From contig DVML01000034.1 of NCBI GenBank assembly GCA_018714965.1, positions 1 through 57,770 on the forward strand: 57,770 nucleotides of DNA, written 5' to 3'. Each line of letters opens with the position of its first letter. Positions within the stretch are counted from its first letter, which is position 1. A program made the translations under genes and the position numbers. This document shows, piece by piece, positions 41,840-51,597 of the stretch. Source of the DNA: Fimihabitans intestinipullorum (GTDB lineage Bacteria; Bacillota_I; Bacilli_A; RF39; UBA660). Below the pieces are notes generated by a model that saw only the letters and a list, made by a program, of their open reading frames with translations, did no database searches and was not told the origin of the DNA.

Positions 41840-42013
41840 CTACTTTTCGTGTTTTTTAATATATAAAAACCGAATTAAACATCCTACTGTAAATATGAAG
41901 TATCCTAAATCAATATAATGAAATTCTAAAATCATTCCTATAAAAACCAATACTGCTACTACCAAGAACATCAATACAACTGCCTTTGTATTATCCTCTG
42001 ATTTTATGGTCAT
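41840..42013 (-). CDS. Small two-helix membrane protein, unknown
   Basis: A 57-codon ORF with GGGAGAT 5 nt before its ATG. It begins MTIKSEDNTKAVVLMFLVV; hydrophobic helices run ~11-29 and ~36-51, and the tail is basic (KKHEK). It fills most of the gap upstream of tatD. I recognise no family. Confidence 0.65.
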   Translation of the reverse strand: MTIKSEDNTKAVVLMFLVVAVLVFIGMILEFHYIDLGYFIFTVGCLIRFLYIKKHEK

Positions 42014-42168
42014 AGCCTATCTCCCTCTATACTCTTTTATATACGACAACATCAATATACCATATGCATACTAAGATTGTAAAATATTTTTTATCGAAAT
42101 TATCTAGCAATTTACAACATTTTACATAAATCTTCGACAAATACTTACATAATTAAATCATACCAATT

Positions 42169-42357
42169 TCACTTAGATACTTCTAAACCTCTCAAAATAT
42201 CTTGCGATAATTCGTCAGGAGCAAGATAAGAATCTCTTTTAATCATCGCATCATAAATTTTTTTTAATTCGATGATCGTCTTGCTTTTCTTAGATTGTTT
42301 CTGTTTATGACTTTGATATGTTGTGTCAACTTCTATCATGCGTACTTTTACTGCCAC
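42169..42357 (-). CDS. Small charged protein, unknown
   Basis: 62 aa, GTG start with GGGGGAT 5 nt upstream. A Lys-rich N-terminal half ('SHKQKQSKKSKTIIELKKIY') is followed by 'DAMIKRDSYLAPDELSQDIL'. No family recognised and no membrane segment. It lies between metG and the small membrane gene. Confidence 0.5.
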   Translation of the reverse strand: MAVKVRMIEVDTTYQSHKQKQSKKSKTIIELKKIYDAMIKRDSYLAPDELSQDILRGLEVSK

Positions 42358-42473
42358 ACAACATCCCCCATTCTTTTACTGTCGATTTCAGTATAACGCA
42401 AGCAAGAATGGGAATCAACGACCAACAAATATTTTTTGGAATAAATTGCATTTTCCATGTACAACTATGTAAA

Positions 42474-42502
42474 GAAAAAAAGATCACTACTTTGTAGCAA
42501 TC
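42474..42502 (-). terminator. Terminator overlapping the metG stop
   Basis: On the minus strand GATTGCTAC pairs with GTAGTGATC (two G-U) around AAA, followed by TTTTTTT. The stop codon is in the stem. Confidence 0.78.
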
Positions 42503-44052
42503 TCTTCTAATTTTTTAGCTTTATCAATTCTTTGGAACAATGGCTTTGGATCATTTAAACGAATTCCTAAATCCATTCCGTTAAATTCTTTCAATGATTC
42601 AAATTGAGAATTTTCCGTATTTAACTGTTGGAAAATTTCCCTAGCTGTATCAGGTAAAAATGCCTGAAGTAATACCGCCCCATGGCGAATAGATTCCAAC
42701 AAGTTATATAACACTGTAACCAATCTATCTTTTTGCTCTGGATCTTTTCCAAGTACCCATGGTGTTGTTTCATCGATATATTTGTTACATCTTCTAAAAA
42801 TATTGAAAATTTCATCGATTGCATCGGCAACTCTCAATTGATCCATTAATTTTGTTACTTTCTCTGGCGTTTCTAATACTAAACTGATTAATTCTTTGTC
42901 GATATCTTCAAATTGAGTTGGTTTTAAAACTTCTCCATCCATATATTTTTTAGCCATACTAATCGTACGATTGACTAAATTTCCTAAAATATTTGCTAAA
43001 TCAGAATTAATTCTCTCTATAATTAACTCGTATGTGATAGATCCATCACTTGCAAATGGAATTTCATGTAATAAATAATAACGGATCGCATCGACACCAA
43101 ACAATTCTACTAAATCATCTGCATACATAATGTTTCCTTTAGATTTACTCATTTTGTCTTCTCCAGCAATAATCCAAGGATGACCGAAAATTTTCTTAGG
43201 TAATTCTAGTCCTAATGCATGAAGCATAACTGGCCAATATATCGTATGAAATCTCAGAATATCTTTTCCAATTAAATGTACATCTGCTGGCCAATACTTT
43301 TTAAACTCGTCTCCATGATTGCCATCAACATCATATCCCAAAAATGTAATATAATTACTGAGTGCATCAATCCATACATAGATGACATGATCTTTATCAA
43401 AATCAACAGGTACTCCCCATTTAAATGATGTTCTAGATACGCAAAGATCTTGTAGACCAGGTTTTATAAAGTTATTTAGAATTTCATTCTTTCTACTTTC
43501 TGGTTCTATGAAATGTGGATGTTCCTCGATATATTGTTCCAACCACTTAGAATATTTCCCGAGTTTTAGAAAATAAGCTTCTTCACTTGCTGGATGAACT
43601 TCTCTTCCACAATCTGGACATTTTCCATCTACCAATTGTTGTTCCGTGAAAAATGACTCACATGGAGTACAGTATAATCCTTCATATCTTCCTTTATAGA
43701 TATCTCCCTGTTCATACAATTTTCTAAAAATTTTCGTAACCATTTCTTGATGAGATGCATTTGTCGTACGGACAAAGCGATCGTAACTCGTATTCATAAC
43801 ATCCCATATTCTTCTTACCTCTAATGAGATATTATCTACAAATTCTTGTGGTTCCATACCAGCTTCGCGTGCCTTATCTTCTATTTTCTGTCCGTGTTCG
43901 TCTGTTCCAGTTTGAAAATAAACATCATAACCAGTTAATCTTTTATACCGAGCAATCGCATCTGCTAAAACGATTTCATACGTATTTCCAATATGTGGCT
44001 TTGCTGATGTATATGCAATTGCAGTCGATATATAATATTTCTCCTTTTCCAT
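42487..44052 (-). CDS. metG: Methionyl-tRNA synthetase
   Basis: 521 aa class I synthetase. 'KPHIGNTYE' (HIGN, ~20-23) and KMSKS in 'GEDKMSKSKGN' form the active site. The connective-peptide zinc knuckle 'CTPCESFF...CPDCGRE' is present. The anticodon-binding helical domain is complete, but the C-terminal tRNA-binding (Trbp111-like) domain of ~110 aa seen in the B. subtilis enzyme is absent. Controlled by the T-box upstream. Confidence 0.98.
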   Translation of the reverse strand: MEKEKYYISTAIAYTSAKPHIGNTYEIVLADAIARYKRLTGYDVYFQTGTDEHGQKIEDKAREAGMEPQEFVDNISLEVRRIWDVMNTSYDRFVRTTNASHQEMVTKIFRKLYEQGDIYKGRYEGLYCTPCESFFTEQQLVDGKCPDCGREVHPASEEAYFLKLGKYSKWLEQYIEEHPHFIEPESRKNEILNNFIKPGLQDLCVSRTSFKWGVPVDFDKDHVIYVWIDALSNYITFLGYDVDGNHGDEFKKYWPADVHLIGKDILRFHTIYWPVMLHALGLELPKKIFGHPWIIAGEDKMSKSKGNIMYADDLVELFGVDAIRYYLLHEIPFASDGSITYELIIERINSDLANILGNLVNRTISMAKKYMDGEVLKPTQFEDIDKELISLVLETPEKVTKLMDQLRVADAIDEIFNIFRRCNKYIDETTPWVLGKDPEQKDRLVTVLYNLLESIRHGAVLLQAFLPDTAREIFQQLNTENSQFESLKEFNGMDLGIRLNDPKPLFQRIDKAKKLEEIATK

Positions 44053-44153
44053 AGTATTCCTCCTTACTTTTATTTATACTTTATTCGTATTTAAAAGATT
44101 TTTCTACTTCTATTGTATTTAGAAAGAAATGTTTCATTACCGTGATACGATAA

Positions 44154-44380
44154 CAAAAAAAATCACATCCTATATAAGGACGTGATAAAACGTGGTACCA
44201 CCTTAATTCGTGTTACAAATAACACCTTGACAACTTAACGCGTTGATACGTATATTCCTACTTATCGAAATATCAATTCCGGAACCATCTAAAATAAGTC
44301 ACCATTGTTTGCTTTCACCTACTCAAACTCTCTTTGAAATGTCTTCTTATTTCTCTTTCCTTCAAAATCTTTCAAATTCG
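44154..44380 (-). promoter_or_regulatory. Methionine T-box riboswitch upstream of metG
   Basis: On the minus strand the leader carries the T-box core AAGGTGGTACCACG (44191-44204) and a terminator ATCACGTCC/GGATGTGAT with a T run (44154-44186). Stem I can be drawn: GGAA pairs TTCC and AAATAAG pairs CTTATTT. The 3' side of the internal loop contains ATG (44286-44288) as specifier codon. AUG fits metG: uncharged tRNA-Met would pair with it and favour antitermination. Confidence 0.92.
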
Positions 44381-44385
44381 GTTTT

Positions 44386-44414
44386 ATTATATCACACAAA
44401 TCATTGTCTTACAA
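44386..44414 (-). promoter_or_regulatory. Promoter of the metG T-box transcript
   Basis: -35 TTGTAA (44409-44414), 17-nt spacer, -10 TATAAT (44386-44391), minus strand; it overlaps the stop end of the spoVT-like gene by proximity. Confidence 0.75.
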
Positions 44415-44417
44415 TAT

Positions 44418-44951
44418 CTATTCTCCTAAATGTTTCGATAACAGTCCAGATGCGATTTGAATCATTCTGTATTCTTCTTCTCTAATAGAGTCTTCATCAG
44501 AAAAAATGAACACCATACCCGCAACATCACCTGATACGATAATCGGACTGAATGCATAGCTTCCTACGATCTCTTTTTGATCTACAATATTAATTTCCTT
44601 TTTCATCGTCTCTAATCTATTTTCACGACGTGTAATATACTCACTGATTTCTTCACTTAATAATTTTCCAAGATAATCTTTCTTCTTTTTCCCAGAAGCA
44701 GCAATTATATGATCACAATCCATAATAAAAATATCATGTTTATATTGTGCATATATGGAATCCGTAAAATCTTGCGCTAAATCATCTATTTTATTCATAA
44801 AAGAATATTTTTTTAAAATAATATTTTCATTTTCATCTATATAAATTTCTAAGTTTTCTCCTTCTTTGATGCGCAAAGTTTTTCTAATCTCTTTTGGAAT
44901 GACAATTCTTCCTAATTCATCAATTCTTCTTATCACACCAGTTGCTTTCAT
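44418..44951 (-). CDS. spoVT: SpoVT-like AbrB/GAF transcriptional regulator
   Basis: 177 aa (B. subtilis SpoVT is 178). The swapped-hairpin AbrB domain 'MKATGVIRRIDELGRIVIPKEIRKTLRI' lies at 1-50. A GAF-like domain follows ('DIFIMDCDHIIAASGKKKKDYLGKLLSEEI', 'GSYAFSPIIVSGDVAGMVFIFS'). SpoVT tunes forespore genes in Bacillus. ATG 44951 has GAGGTAA upstream; the longer frame lacks support. No clear SigA promoter found. Confidence 0.87.
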   Translation of the reverse strand: MKATGVIRRIDELGRIVIPKEIRKTLRIKEGENLEIYIDENENIILKKYSFMNKIDDLAQDFTDSIYAQYKHDIFIMDCDHIIAASGKKKKDYLGKLLSEEISEYITRRENRLETMKKEINIVDQKEIVGSYAFSPIIVSGDVAGMVFIFSDEDSIREEEYRMIQIASGLLSKHLGE

Positions 44952-45091
44952 AATTACCTCACTCTCCATCCATAGAATGTGTTTTTTTCCTTCTTTTATA
45001 CTCACGAATGTCAAATTGATTCCTTTTTTTGTAAAATTGATTTCTTTTGATAAAAAGCAATATATTTTTCTATTATTCTATGAGAAAATTA

Positions 45092-45100
45092 TGATATAAT
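45092..45100 (+). promoter_or_regulatory. Extended -10 promoter of ppaC
   Basis: TGA-TATAAT with only a poor -35 (ATTATT at 17 nt). It is 32 bp upstream of the ppaC start. Confidence 0.6.
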
Positions 45101-45131
45101 AAGTAGATTGAAAAATGAAATGAGGGAGAAA

Positions 45132-46754
45132 ATGAGTAAAACATATATTTTTGGACATAAAAAACCAGATACAGATAGCGTTACATCAGCAATCGCTTTA
45201 TCCTATTTAAGAAATAGTCTTGGAGAAGAGACAGAACCAAGAGTTTTAGGAGATATCAATAATGAAACAAAGTTTGTATTAGATTATTTTAATATAAAGA
45301 TGCCAAAGTATTTAAATGATGTTAAATTACAAATCAAAGATGTCAATTACCGTCGTGGATGTTTCATCAACAAAAACGAATCAATTATGAAAGGATTCCA
45401 ACAAATGACAGAATATGGTATTAGTACAATTCCTGTCATGGATGAAGAAAATAAATTCGATGGAGCACTCGCTATGAAAGATATTGCAAGAGAACATATC
45501 CAAGGAGATTTTGAACATCTATATACATCATACGATCACATTCTAACTACTTTAAATGGAAATGAAATTTTAAGATTCGACGATATCATCAAAGGAACAA
45601 TCAGTGTTGCTTCTTTCCGAAGTACTACATTTATCCAAAATATCAACATTGAAAACGATACAATTCTAATTGTAGGAGATCGTCATAGTATTATCGAATA
45701 TGCGATTCAAAATCATGCAAAATTAGTTATCATTACTGGAGATAGAGACATCAAAGAAGAACATATAGAATTAGCTAAAAAGAATAAAGTAAATATTATT
45801 AGAACTCCAAAATCTAGTTTTGATACTGCAAAACATATTGGACTTGCTAACTATATTCATACAATTCGTTATGCACAAGAATTTTTATGTTTCGATGAAG
45901 AAAGAGACTTAAACGACTTAATTGAAACATCAAATAAAAAGAAATTCAGCTATTATCCTATCGTCGATAAAGACAACAAATGTCTCGGACTTTTAAAGCT
46001 TGCTGACTTATATGACAAAACTCCAAAAAAGGTAATTTTAGTAGATCATAATGAATTCCAACAAAGTGTAGAAGGAATCGAAGAGGCAGATATTCTAGAA
46101 GTTGTAGATCACCACAAAATAGGAAATATCGGAACAAATATGCCAATTAATTTCCGTAATATGCCAGTGGGTAGTACAAACACAATTCTATATTTAATGT
46201 ATCGCGAAAATGGTGTCGTAATTCCAAAAGATATTGCCGGATTAATGCTTTCAGGTATTATCTCTGATACTTTATTATTAAAATCTCCAACGACGACAGA
46301 AATCGATCGAACTGCATTAAATGAATTATCTCGTATCGCTGAAGTAGATCCTGAAAAATACGGTATGGAAATGTTTAAAGCAGGTTCTTCTTTAAAAGGA
46401 AAGACGAAAGAAGAGATTTTATATACTGACTTTAAAAACTTTGAAGTAAACTACCAAAAAATTGGAGTTGGACAAGTTTATACAATGGATATTCAAGAAT
46501 TCTTAAGCGAAAAAGACAGTTATGTTCAATTAATTAATAAAGTTGCTGTACAAAACGACTATTCAATTGTAGCTCTATTCGTAACGGATATTATCAAAAA
46601 TGGATCGTATGTCTTCTTTAATGATAATTCGAAAGAAACACTTGCTACAGCATTTGACTTTTCTGACTTAGACCAAGGATTCTATCTAGATGGTGTTGTA
46701 TCTAGAAAAAAACAAATGATACCAAATATTATGCGTGTATTAGATCCAAAATAA
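45132..46754 (+). CDS. ppaC: Family II (Mn-dependent) inorganic pyrophosphatase with regulatory CBS/DRTGG insert
   Basis: 540 aa from ATG 45132 (GAGGGAG upstream); simple family II enzymes are ~310 aa. The DHH domain starts 'MSKTYIFGHKKPDTDSVTSAIA'. A CBS pair (~70-130 and ~245-300) flanks a DRTGG-like domain, which binds adenine nucleotides in known CBS-PPases. DHH continues with 'ILVDHNEFQQS', 'EVVDHHKIG', and DHHA2 at the C-terminus. It removes PPi from biosynthesis and is tuned by AMP/ATP/Ap4A in relatives. Confidence 0.96.
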   Translation: MSKTYIFGHKKPDTDSVTSAIALSYLRNSLGEETEPRVLGDINNETKFVLDYFNIKMPKYLNDVKLQIKDVNYRRGCFINKNESIMKGFQQMTEYGISTIPVMDEENKFDGALAMKDIAREHIQGDFEHLYTSYDHILTTLNGNEILRFDDIIKGTISVASFRSTTFIQNINIENDTILIVGDRHSIIEYAIQNHAKLVIITGDRDIKEEHIELAKKNKVNIIRTPKSSFDTAKHIGLANYIHTIRYAQEFLCFDEERDLNDLIETSNKKKFSYYPIVDKDNKCLGLLKLADLYDKTPKKVILVDHNEFQQSVEGIEEADILEVVDHHKIGNIGTNMPINFRNMPVGSTNTILYLMYRENGVVIPKDIAGLMLSGIISDTLLLKSPTTTEIDRTALNELSRIAEVDPEKYGMEMFKAGSSLKGKTKEEILYTDFKNFEVNYQKIGVGQVYTMDIQEFLSEKDSYVQLINKVAVQNDYSIVALFVTDIIKNGSYVFFNDNSKETLATAFDFSDLDQGFYLDGVVSRKKQMIPNIMRVLDPK

Positions 46755-46756
46755 AA

Positions 46757-46788
46757 GATTTGTGTACTTTTTGCACAAATCTTTTTTT
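46757..46788 (+). terminator. Terminator of ppaC
   Basis: GATTTGTG and CACAAATC pair around a 9-nt loop, followed by T7. The mfd gene converges on it from the other side. Confidence 0.88.
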
Positions 46789-46792
46789 ATCA

Positions 46793-49700
46793 TTATTTTT
46801 CATTGTCAGTAGCTTTTTTTAATACTTCTAAACATTCAATTAAATAGTAGATAAAATGTTTTTCTAATTTTACAGTATCTAAAATGATTACCAAACATCT
46901 TCCTCGCAATTGAAAACGAAACATTCTTGAAATTCTACTAGCTTCTATAAATAATAATTCTCCATTTACTTTAGCCGTTAATTCAGGTTCTAGAATCATT
47001 TCAATCGAATTCTTCGTTTGACGAATTCGTTTAATATTCAACGCTGCTGCCATTTTTTCAAACCATTCTTCATACATATAAATGAGTAAAGATTCGTCGA
47101 TTGTACCAAATCGATCTTCGATTTCCTCTTTTACTTGATGTAATTTTTCATAAGAATCAATTTCATTAATTTTCTTATGAATTTCAATTTTTAATTCTTC
47201 CTCTTCAACATAACTATCTTTAATGCTTGTCTCTACTTCTAATAATGGAGTAGAATCTTTTTCAACTTCTTCTGCAACAGGAAGACCTTTTAACTTTTTC
47301 ATTTCTTCATTCAACATTTTTAAAAACAATTCAATTCCTACAGAATCGACAAACCCTGCTTGTTCTTGACCAAGGATATCCCCTGCACCACGTATAGATA
47401 AATCACGCATCGCAATACGGAATCCACTTCCTAATTCTGTAAAATCTTTGATAACTTTTAATCTCTTTGTTGCTATTTCACTCAATATCTTTCCAGGTTG
47501 ATACATCAAATAACAATATGCAATGCGATCACTTCTTCCAACTCTTCCCCTAATTTGATACAACTGAGCAAGACCAAATCGATCAGCATCCCTAATAATC
47601 AATGTATTGACACTCGGAATATCAATACCAGTTTCTATAATTGTCGTACAAATCATGACATCGTATTCATGATTTGTAAATTTTATCATGACATCTTCTA
47701 ATTCTCTTTTTGCCATTTGTCCATGTGCTGTAATTACTTTAGCATCTGGAACTAACCGTTCAATATGATATTTCATTTTTTCCATTTCTTCAATACGATT
47801 GGACAAAATAAATACCTGTCCATTTCTCGATAATTCTTTATAGATCGCATCTTTTAATAAAGCATCATTTTCCGCAACTACATAGGTTTGTACAGGATAA
47901 CGATTGACTGGTGGTGTCTCGATGAGAGATAAACTTCTTAAACCAGACATCGACATTTGTAACGTTCTCGGAATCGGTGTTGCCGATAAAGTAAGAACAT
48001 CGATTGTCTCTTTCCATTGTTTAATTTTTTCTTTATGTTTTACTCCAAATCGCTGTTCCTCATCTACAACTAATAATCCTAGATTTTTAAATACGATATC
48101 ACTACTCAAAATTCTATGTGTTCCAATAATAATATCGACGTTACCTTCTTTTAAGTCTTTTAAAACTTGTTTTGTCTCTTTTGTCGAGGTAAATCTATTT
48201 AAAATTTTTATCTTTATCGGATAATTAGCAAATCGTTCTAAAGCATTTTTATAATGCTGTGTAGATAAAATGGTCGTCGGACAAAGAAAAGCAACCTGAT
48301 ATCCACTCATAACAGCCTTAAACATCGCACGAAAAGCAACTACAGTCTTACCAAAACCAACATCTCCACATAACAGACGATCCATCGGGTGTGGGGCTTC
48401 CATATCTTTTTTTATTTCTTCCGTAACTTTCAACTGATCTTTAGTTTCTTGATATGCGAATTCTTTTTCAAATTCATATTGTAAAGAATTGTCTTCATCA
48501 AATGCGATTCCAGGAGAAGCTTCTCTAGCAGCATACAATTTTAATAAATCTCCTGCAATGCTCTCAATTTTTTTCTTAACTCTTAATTTTGTTTTTTCCC
48601 AATCAGTACCACCTAATTTATTTAATTTTGGTTGTACTCCTTCTTTCGCAGAATACTTACTAATATAATCTATTTTTTCCACAGGAATATAGACTTTATC
48701 TCCGTTTTTATATTCTAACATTAAATAATCTTTTTTTAATCCAGACTTTGTTAAAGTCTTCATTCCACAATAGCGACCAATTCCATGGATTTGATGAACG
48801 ATATAATCCCCTGGTGATAATTTATCAATATTATTTATTTTAGTTCCTAATTTAAAGTTAGTTTTATAACGATGTTGATGAGACTGATTTTCAAATAATT
48901 CTCGTGGAGTAAAAATCATATAATGATCGATTGTAAAACCATATTGCAAAGGATATACGATAACATTGATTTTCATTGAATCTAAATGAGATGAATCAGT
49001 AAAAATAAACTGTTCGGAATCAAATTGTTCTAATAATTGATTTGCCTGTTTTCTATTAGAAAGAGCTAAAATAACAAACTTACGACTCTTATGATAATCT
49101 ATTAATTTCTTTTTTACTGTATCAATTGGACCAGATATATTAGAAATATCCGTTGAATGATACGTTTGTGTATTTTTAACAAATTCTACGCTATCATCAA
49201 AATTCATAAGGGCAAGTCTAGGTTCATGATAACAATTCTCAAGTTCATTCATGTAATCCATGTTTTCACTCTCGCCACTGCTCTGATGATAGTGAAACAT
49301 TTCGTCCAACAATCTTTCATAACCAATTTTAATATCATTATAATTTAAAAAGACTTGAATATAATCCTGTAAATATTCTCCTATAAATGAAACAGGACCA
49401 TATTTTTTTAACATTCGTTGACTATGATTTTCAACTTCACATACTTTTGATAATAAAAATTCACTATTTGGTTCGATCGTAATCGTAGAAATTTCTTTAT
49501 TCGTCAATTGTGTATCGATGTCAAATGTTCGAATAGATTCGATCGTATCTCCCCAAAATTCCAAACGAATCGGAAATTCAGTACCGACAGGAAATATATC
49601 TACTACATATCCACGTACTGCCATTTCTCCTGTTTTTCCGACCAATACTTCTCGTTGGTATCCTAAACGATATAATTCTTCAACTAACTTTTTAGGATCG

Positions 49701-50116
49701 TATTCCATATCTTTCGATAATGTCAAAAAGCTCTTACGATAAGTATCAACTGTAGGCAAATAACGAAGGAGGCCCATTAAATTTGTAATAACTATTTTAG
49801 GCTGATCTATCGTAGTCATAGCCTTCAAAGTTTCCAATCTAGTCGTTTTCAATTCCGGAGAAATTGCAAGTGCTTCACTCGTTAAAAAATCATCCATAGG
49901 AAATAAATAAACTTGAGCGGTTAAATCTTGCATAATTTGATAAAACTTATTCGCTTCATATAGGCTATTTGTTACAAACAAAATAGACTTGTTCTCTTTT
50001 GACAACAACTTTTTTAAATAGATACCTTTTAATTCATCTGTTAATCCTACTATGACATTACTTTGCGAATCTACTGATAATAAATCTTCTAAATTTTGAA
50101 TATTATCTTGTTTCAT
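46793..50116 (-). CDS. mfd: Transcription-repair coupling factor Mfd
   Basis: 1107 aa from ATG 50116 (AAAGGAGGG upstream). UvrB-homology modules at the N-terminus, then the RNA-polymerase-interacting domain ('GDYIVHQIHGIGRYCGMKTL', ~450), then RecG-like helicase: 'MDRLLCGDVGFGKTVVAFRA' (Walker A), 'VVDEEQRFGVKHKEKIK' (DEEQ), 'TLSATPIPRTLQMSMSGLR', 'IRGRVGRSDRIAYCYL', and the TRCF C-terminus. It frees stalled RNA polymerase and recruits UvrA. Follows pth as in Bacilli. Confidence 0.98.
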   Translation of the reverse strand: MKQDNIQNLEDLLSVDSQSNVIVGLTDELKGIYLKKLLSKENKSILFVTNSLYEANKFYQIMQDLTAQVYLFPMDDFLTSEALAISPELKTTRLETLKAMTTIDQPKIVITNLMGLLRYLPTVDTYRKSFLTLSKDMEYDPKKLVEELYRLGYQREVLVGKTGEMAVRGYVVDIFPVGTEFPIRLEFWGDTIESIRTFDIDTQLTNKEISTITIEPNSEFLLSKVCEVENHSQRMLKKYGPVSFIGEYLQDYIQVFLNYNDIKIGYERLLDEMFHYHQSSGESENMDYMNELENCYHEPRLALMNFDDSVEFVKNTQTYHSTDISNISGPIDTVKKKLIDYHKSRKFVILALSNRKQANQLLEQFDSEQFIFTDSSHLDSMKINVIVYPLQYGFTIDHYMIFTPRELFENQSHQHRYKTNFKLGTKINNIDKLSPGDYIVHQIHGIGRYCGMKTLTKSGLKKDYLMLEYKNGDKVYIPVEKIDYISKYSAKEGVQPKLNKLGGTDWEKTKLRVKKKIESIAGDLLKLYAAREASPGIAFDEDNSLQYEFEKEFAYQETKDQLKVTEEIKKDMEAPHPMDRLLCGDVGFGKTVVAFRAMFKAVMSGYQVAFLCPTTILSTQHYKNALERFANYPIKIKILNRFTSTKETKQVLKDLKEGNVDIIIGTHRILSSDIVFKNLGLLVVDEEQRFGVKHKEKIKQWKETIDVLTLSATPIPRTLQMSMSGLRSLSLIETPPVNRYPVQTYVVAENDALLKDAIYKELSRNGQVFILSNRIEEMEKMKYHIERLVPDAKVITAHGQMAKRELEDVMIKFTNHEYDVMICTTIIETGIDIPSVNTLIIRDADRFGLAQLYQIRGRVGRSDRIAYCYLMYQPGKILSEIATKRLKVIKDFTELGSGFRIAMRDLSIRGAGDILGQEQAGFVDSVGIELFLKMLNEEMKKLKGLPVAEEVEKDSTPLLEVETSIKDSYVEEEELKIEIHKKINEIDSYEKLHQVKEEIEDRFGTIDESLLIYMYEEWFEKMAAALNIKRIRQTKNSIEMILEPELTAKVNGELLFIEASRISRMFRFQLRGRCLVIILDTVKLEKHFIYYLIECLEVLKKATDNEK

Positions 50117-50168
50117 AAATGCCCTCCTTTCAATAAAATAACGCAAAAACGGTAAGATTTTCTTTATC

Positions 50169-50732
50169 CTACCTATTACTATTATATTGATTCATTAAAT
50201 TTTCAAATGTAAGATGTCTATAATCTTCAAAAATCTTAGGCATTATCTCTAATACCTCTTTTAATTTTTTTTGTTCTTCTGAATTTAATTTTCCCAAAAC
50301 GTAATCTTTTGTATCGATTTCTTTTCGATTGGAAATACCAATCTTAATTCTATGGTAATTTTGAGTTCCTAAATGCATCTCTATATTTTTAAGTCCATTA
50401 TGTCCTCCGGAACTTCCTTTCAATTTGAGACGAATTCTTCCAAATTCCATATCTAAATCATCAGAGATAACTAATAAATTTTCAATTGGAATTTTATAAA
50501 AATCCATATATTTTTTAATGACTTCACCAGACAAATTAATATATTTTTGAGGTTTTAAAAGCAAGTATGTTTCACCATCGATTCTAATTTCTGTATAAAG
50601 TCCACCAAATTTTTCCTTTTGAAAAGAAACATTGTATTGCTGAGCGATCGCATCGATTGCCATAAATCCCATGTTATGTCTCGTTTTCTCATATTCTCGT
50701 CCAGGATTTCCCAATCCTACAATTAATTTCAT
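50169..50732 (-). CDS. pth: Peptidyl-tRNA hydrolase
   Basis: 187 aa from ATG 50732 (GAGGTGAA upstream). 'LIVGLGNPGREYEKTRHNMGF' carries the catalytic His and Asn, with 'KPQKYINLSGE', 'ISDDLDMEFGRIRLK' and 'GGHNGLKNI' also conserved. Recycles tRNA from drop-off peptidyl-tRNA. 52 bp before mfd. Confidence 0.98.
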   Translation of the reverse strand: MKLIVGLGNPGREYEKTRHNMGFMAIDAIAQQYNVSFQKEKFGGLYTEIRIDGETYLLLKPQKYINLSGEVIKKYMDFYKIPIENLLVISDDLDMEFGRIRLKLKGSSGGHNGLKNIEMHLGTQNYHRIKIGISNRKEIDTKDYVLGKLNSEEQKKLKEVLEIMPKIFEDYRHLTFENLMNQYNSNR

Positions 50733-50750
50733 ACTTTTCACCTCACTCGA

Positions 50751-51593
50751 CTATTCAGCTTTATGATATTCGTTATATACTTCACTTTTAGATAAATTTC
50801 TTTCTTTTGCCACGATTTTACAAGCTTCGTTTAGCTTTTTTCCTTCTTTTAAGTATATATTGACATGTTCAATAATTGTCAAATGATCAAATGATTTTTG
50901 TTCTTTATTTCCCTCGACAACAATAACAAACTCTCCCTTTGGATCATTTAGTTCCTCTAAAACTTGTGATATTGTCCCACGATAGATTTCTTCATACTTC
51001 TTCGTTATTTCCCGGGAAATAGAAATTTTACGATCGCCAAGGACTTCTAACATCGTGTGCAACATTTTTTGAATACGATGAGGGGCTTCATAAAAGATCA
51101 TTGTCATCCGAACATTTTTTAATTCTTCCAACTCGCTCTTTCGTTTACCTTCTTTGCTATTTAAAAATCCATAAAACATAAAAGGCATCGATTCAATTCC
51201 AGATGTAATAAGCGCTGGAATCAATGCTGTTGCCCCTGGTAAAGCAACAACTGAAAATCCATTTTCAATTGCTGTATTTGCGAGGATATATCCCGGATCA
51301 CTAATCACGGGAGTTCCACGATCTGTAACTAAACCAACATTCTTCCCTTCGCGTAAATAAGACAGTAATTTTTCCTTATTTTCTTCTTCATTATATTGAT
51401 GATTTGCAATTAATTTTTGATGAATATCATAGTATTGTAATAAATTTCTAGTAATACGCGTATCCTCTGAAAATATTACATCAACCTCAGATAAAATTCT
51501 CACTGCTCTATATGTAATATCTTCCATATTTCCAATAGGTGTTGGTATTAAATATAATATTGATTGATTTGTTTGATAACTTTTCTGACTCAT
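50751..51593 (-). CDS. rsmI: 16S rRNA (C1402) 2'-O-methyltransferase RsmI
   Basis: 280 aa SPOUT-unrelated tetrapyrrole-methylase fold. 'LYLIPTPIGNMEDITYRAVRIL', 'IFSEDTRITRNLL', 'GLVTDRGTPVISDPGY' and 'ALPGATALIPALITSG' match RsmI. Order TrmN6-RsmI is conserved in Bacillus (yabB-yabC). Confidence 0.97.
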   Translation of the reverse strand: MSQKSYQTNQSILYLIPTPIGNMEDITYRAVRILSEVDVIFSEDTRITRNLLQYYDIHQKLIANHQYNEEENKEKLLSYLREGKNVGLVTDRGTPVISDPGYILANTAIENGFSVVALPGATALIPALITSGIESMPFMFYGFLNSKEGKRKSELEELKNVRMTMIFYEAPHRIQKMLHTMLEVLGDRKISISREITKKYEEIYRGTISQVLEELNDPKGEFVIVVEGNKEQKSFDHLTIIEHVNIYLKEGKKLNEACKIVAKERNLSKSEVYNEYHKAE

Positions 51594-51597
51594 AGGA

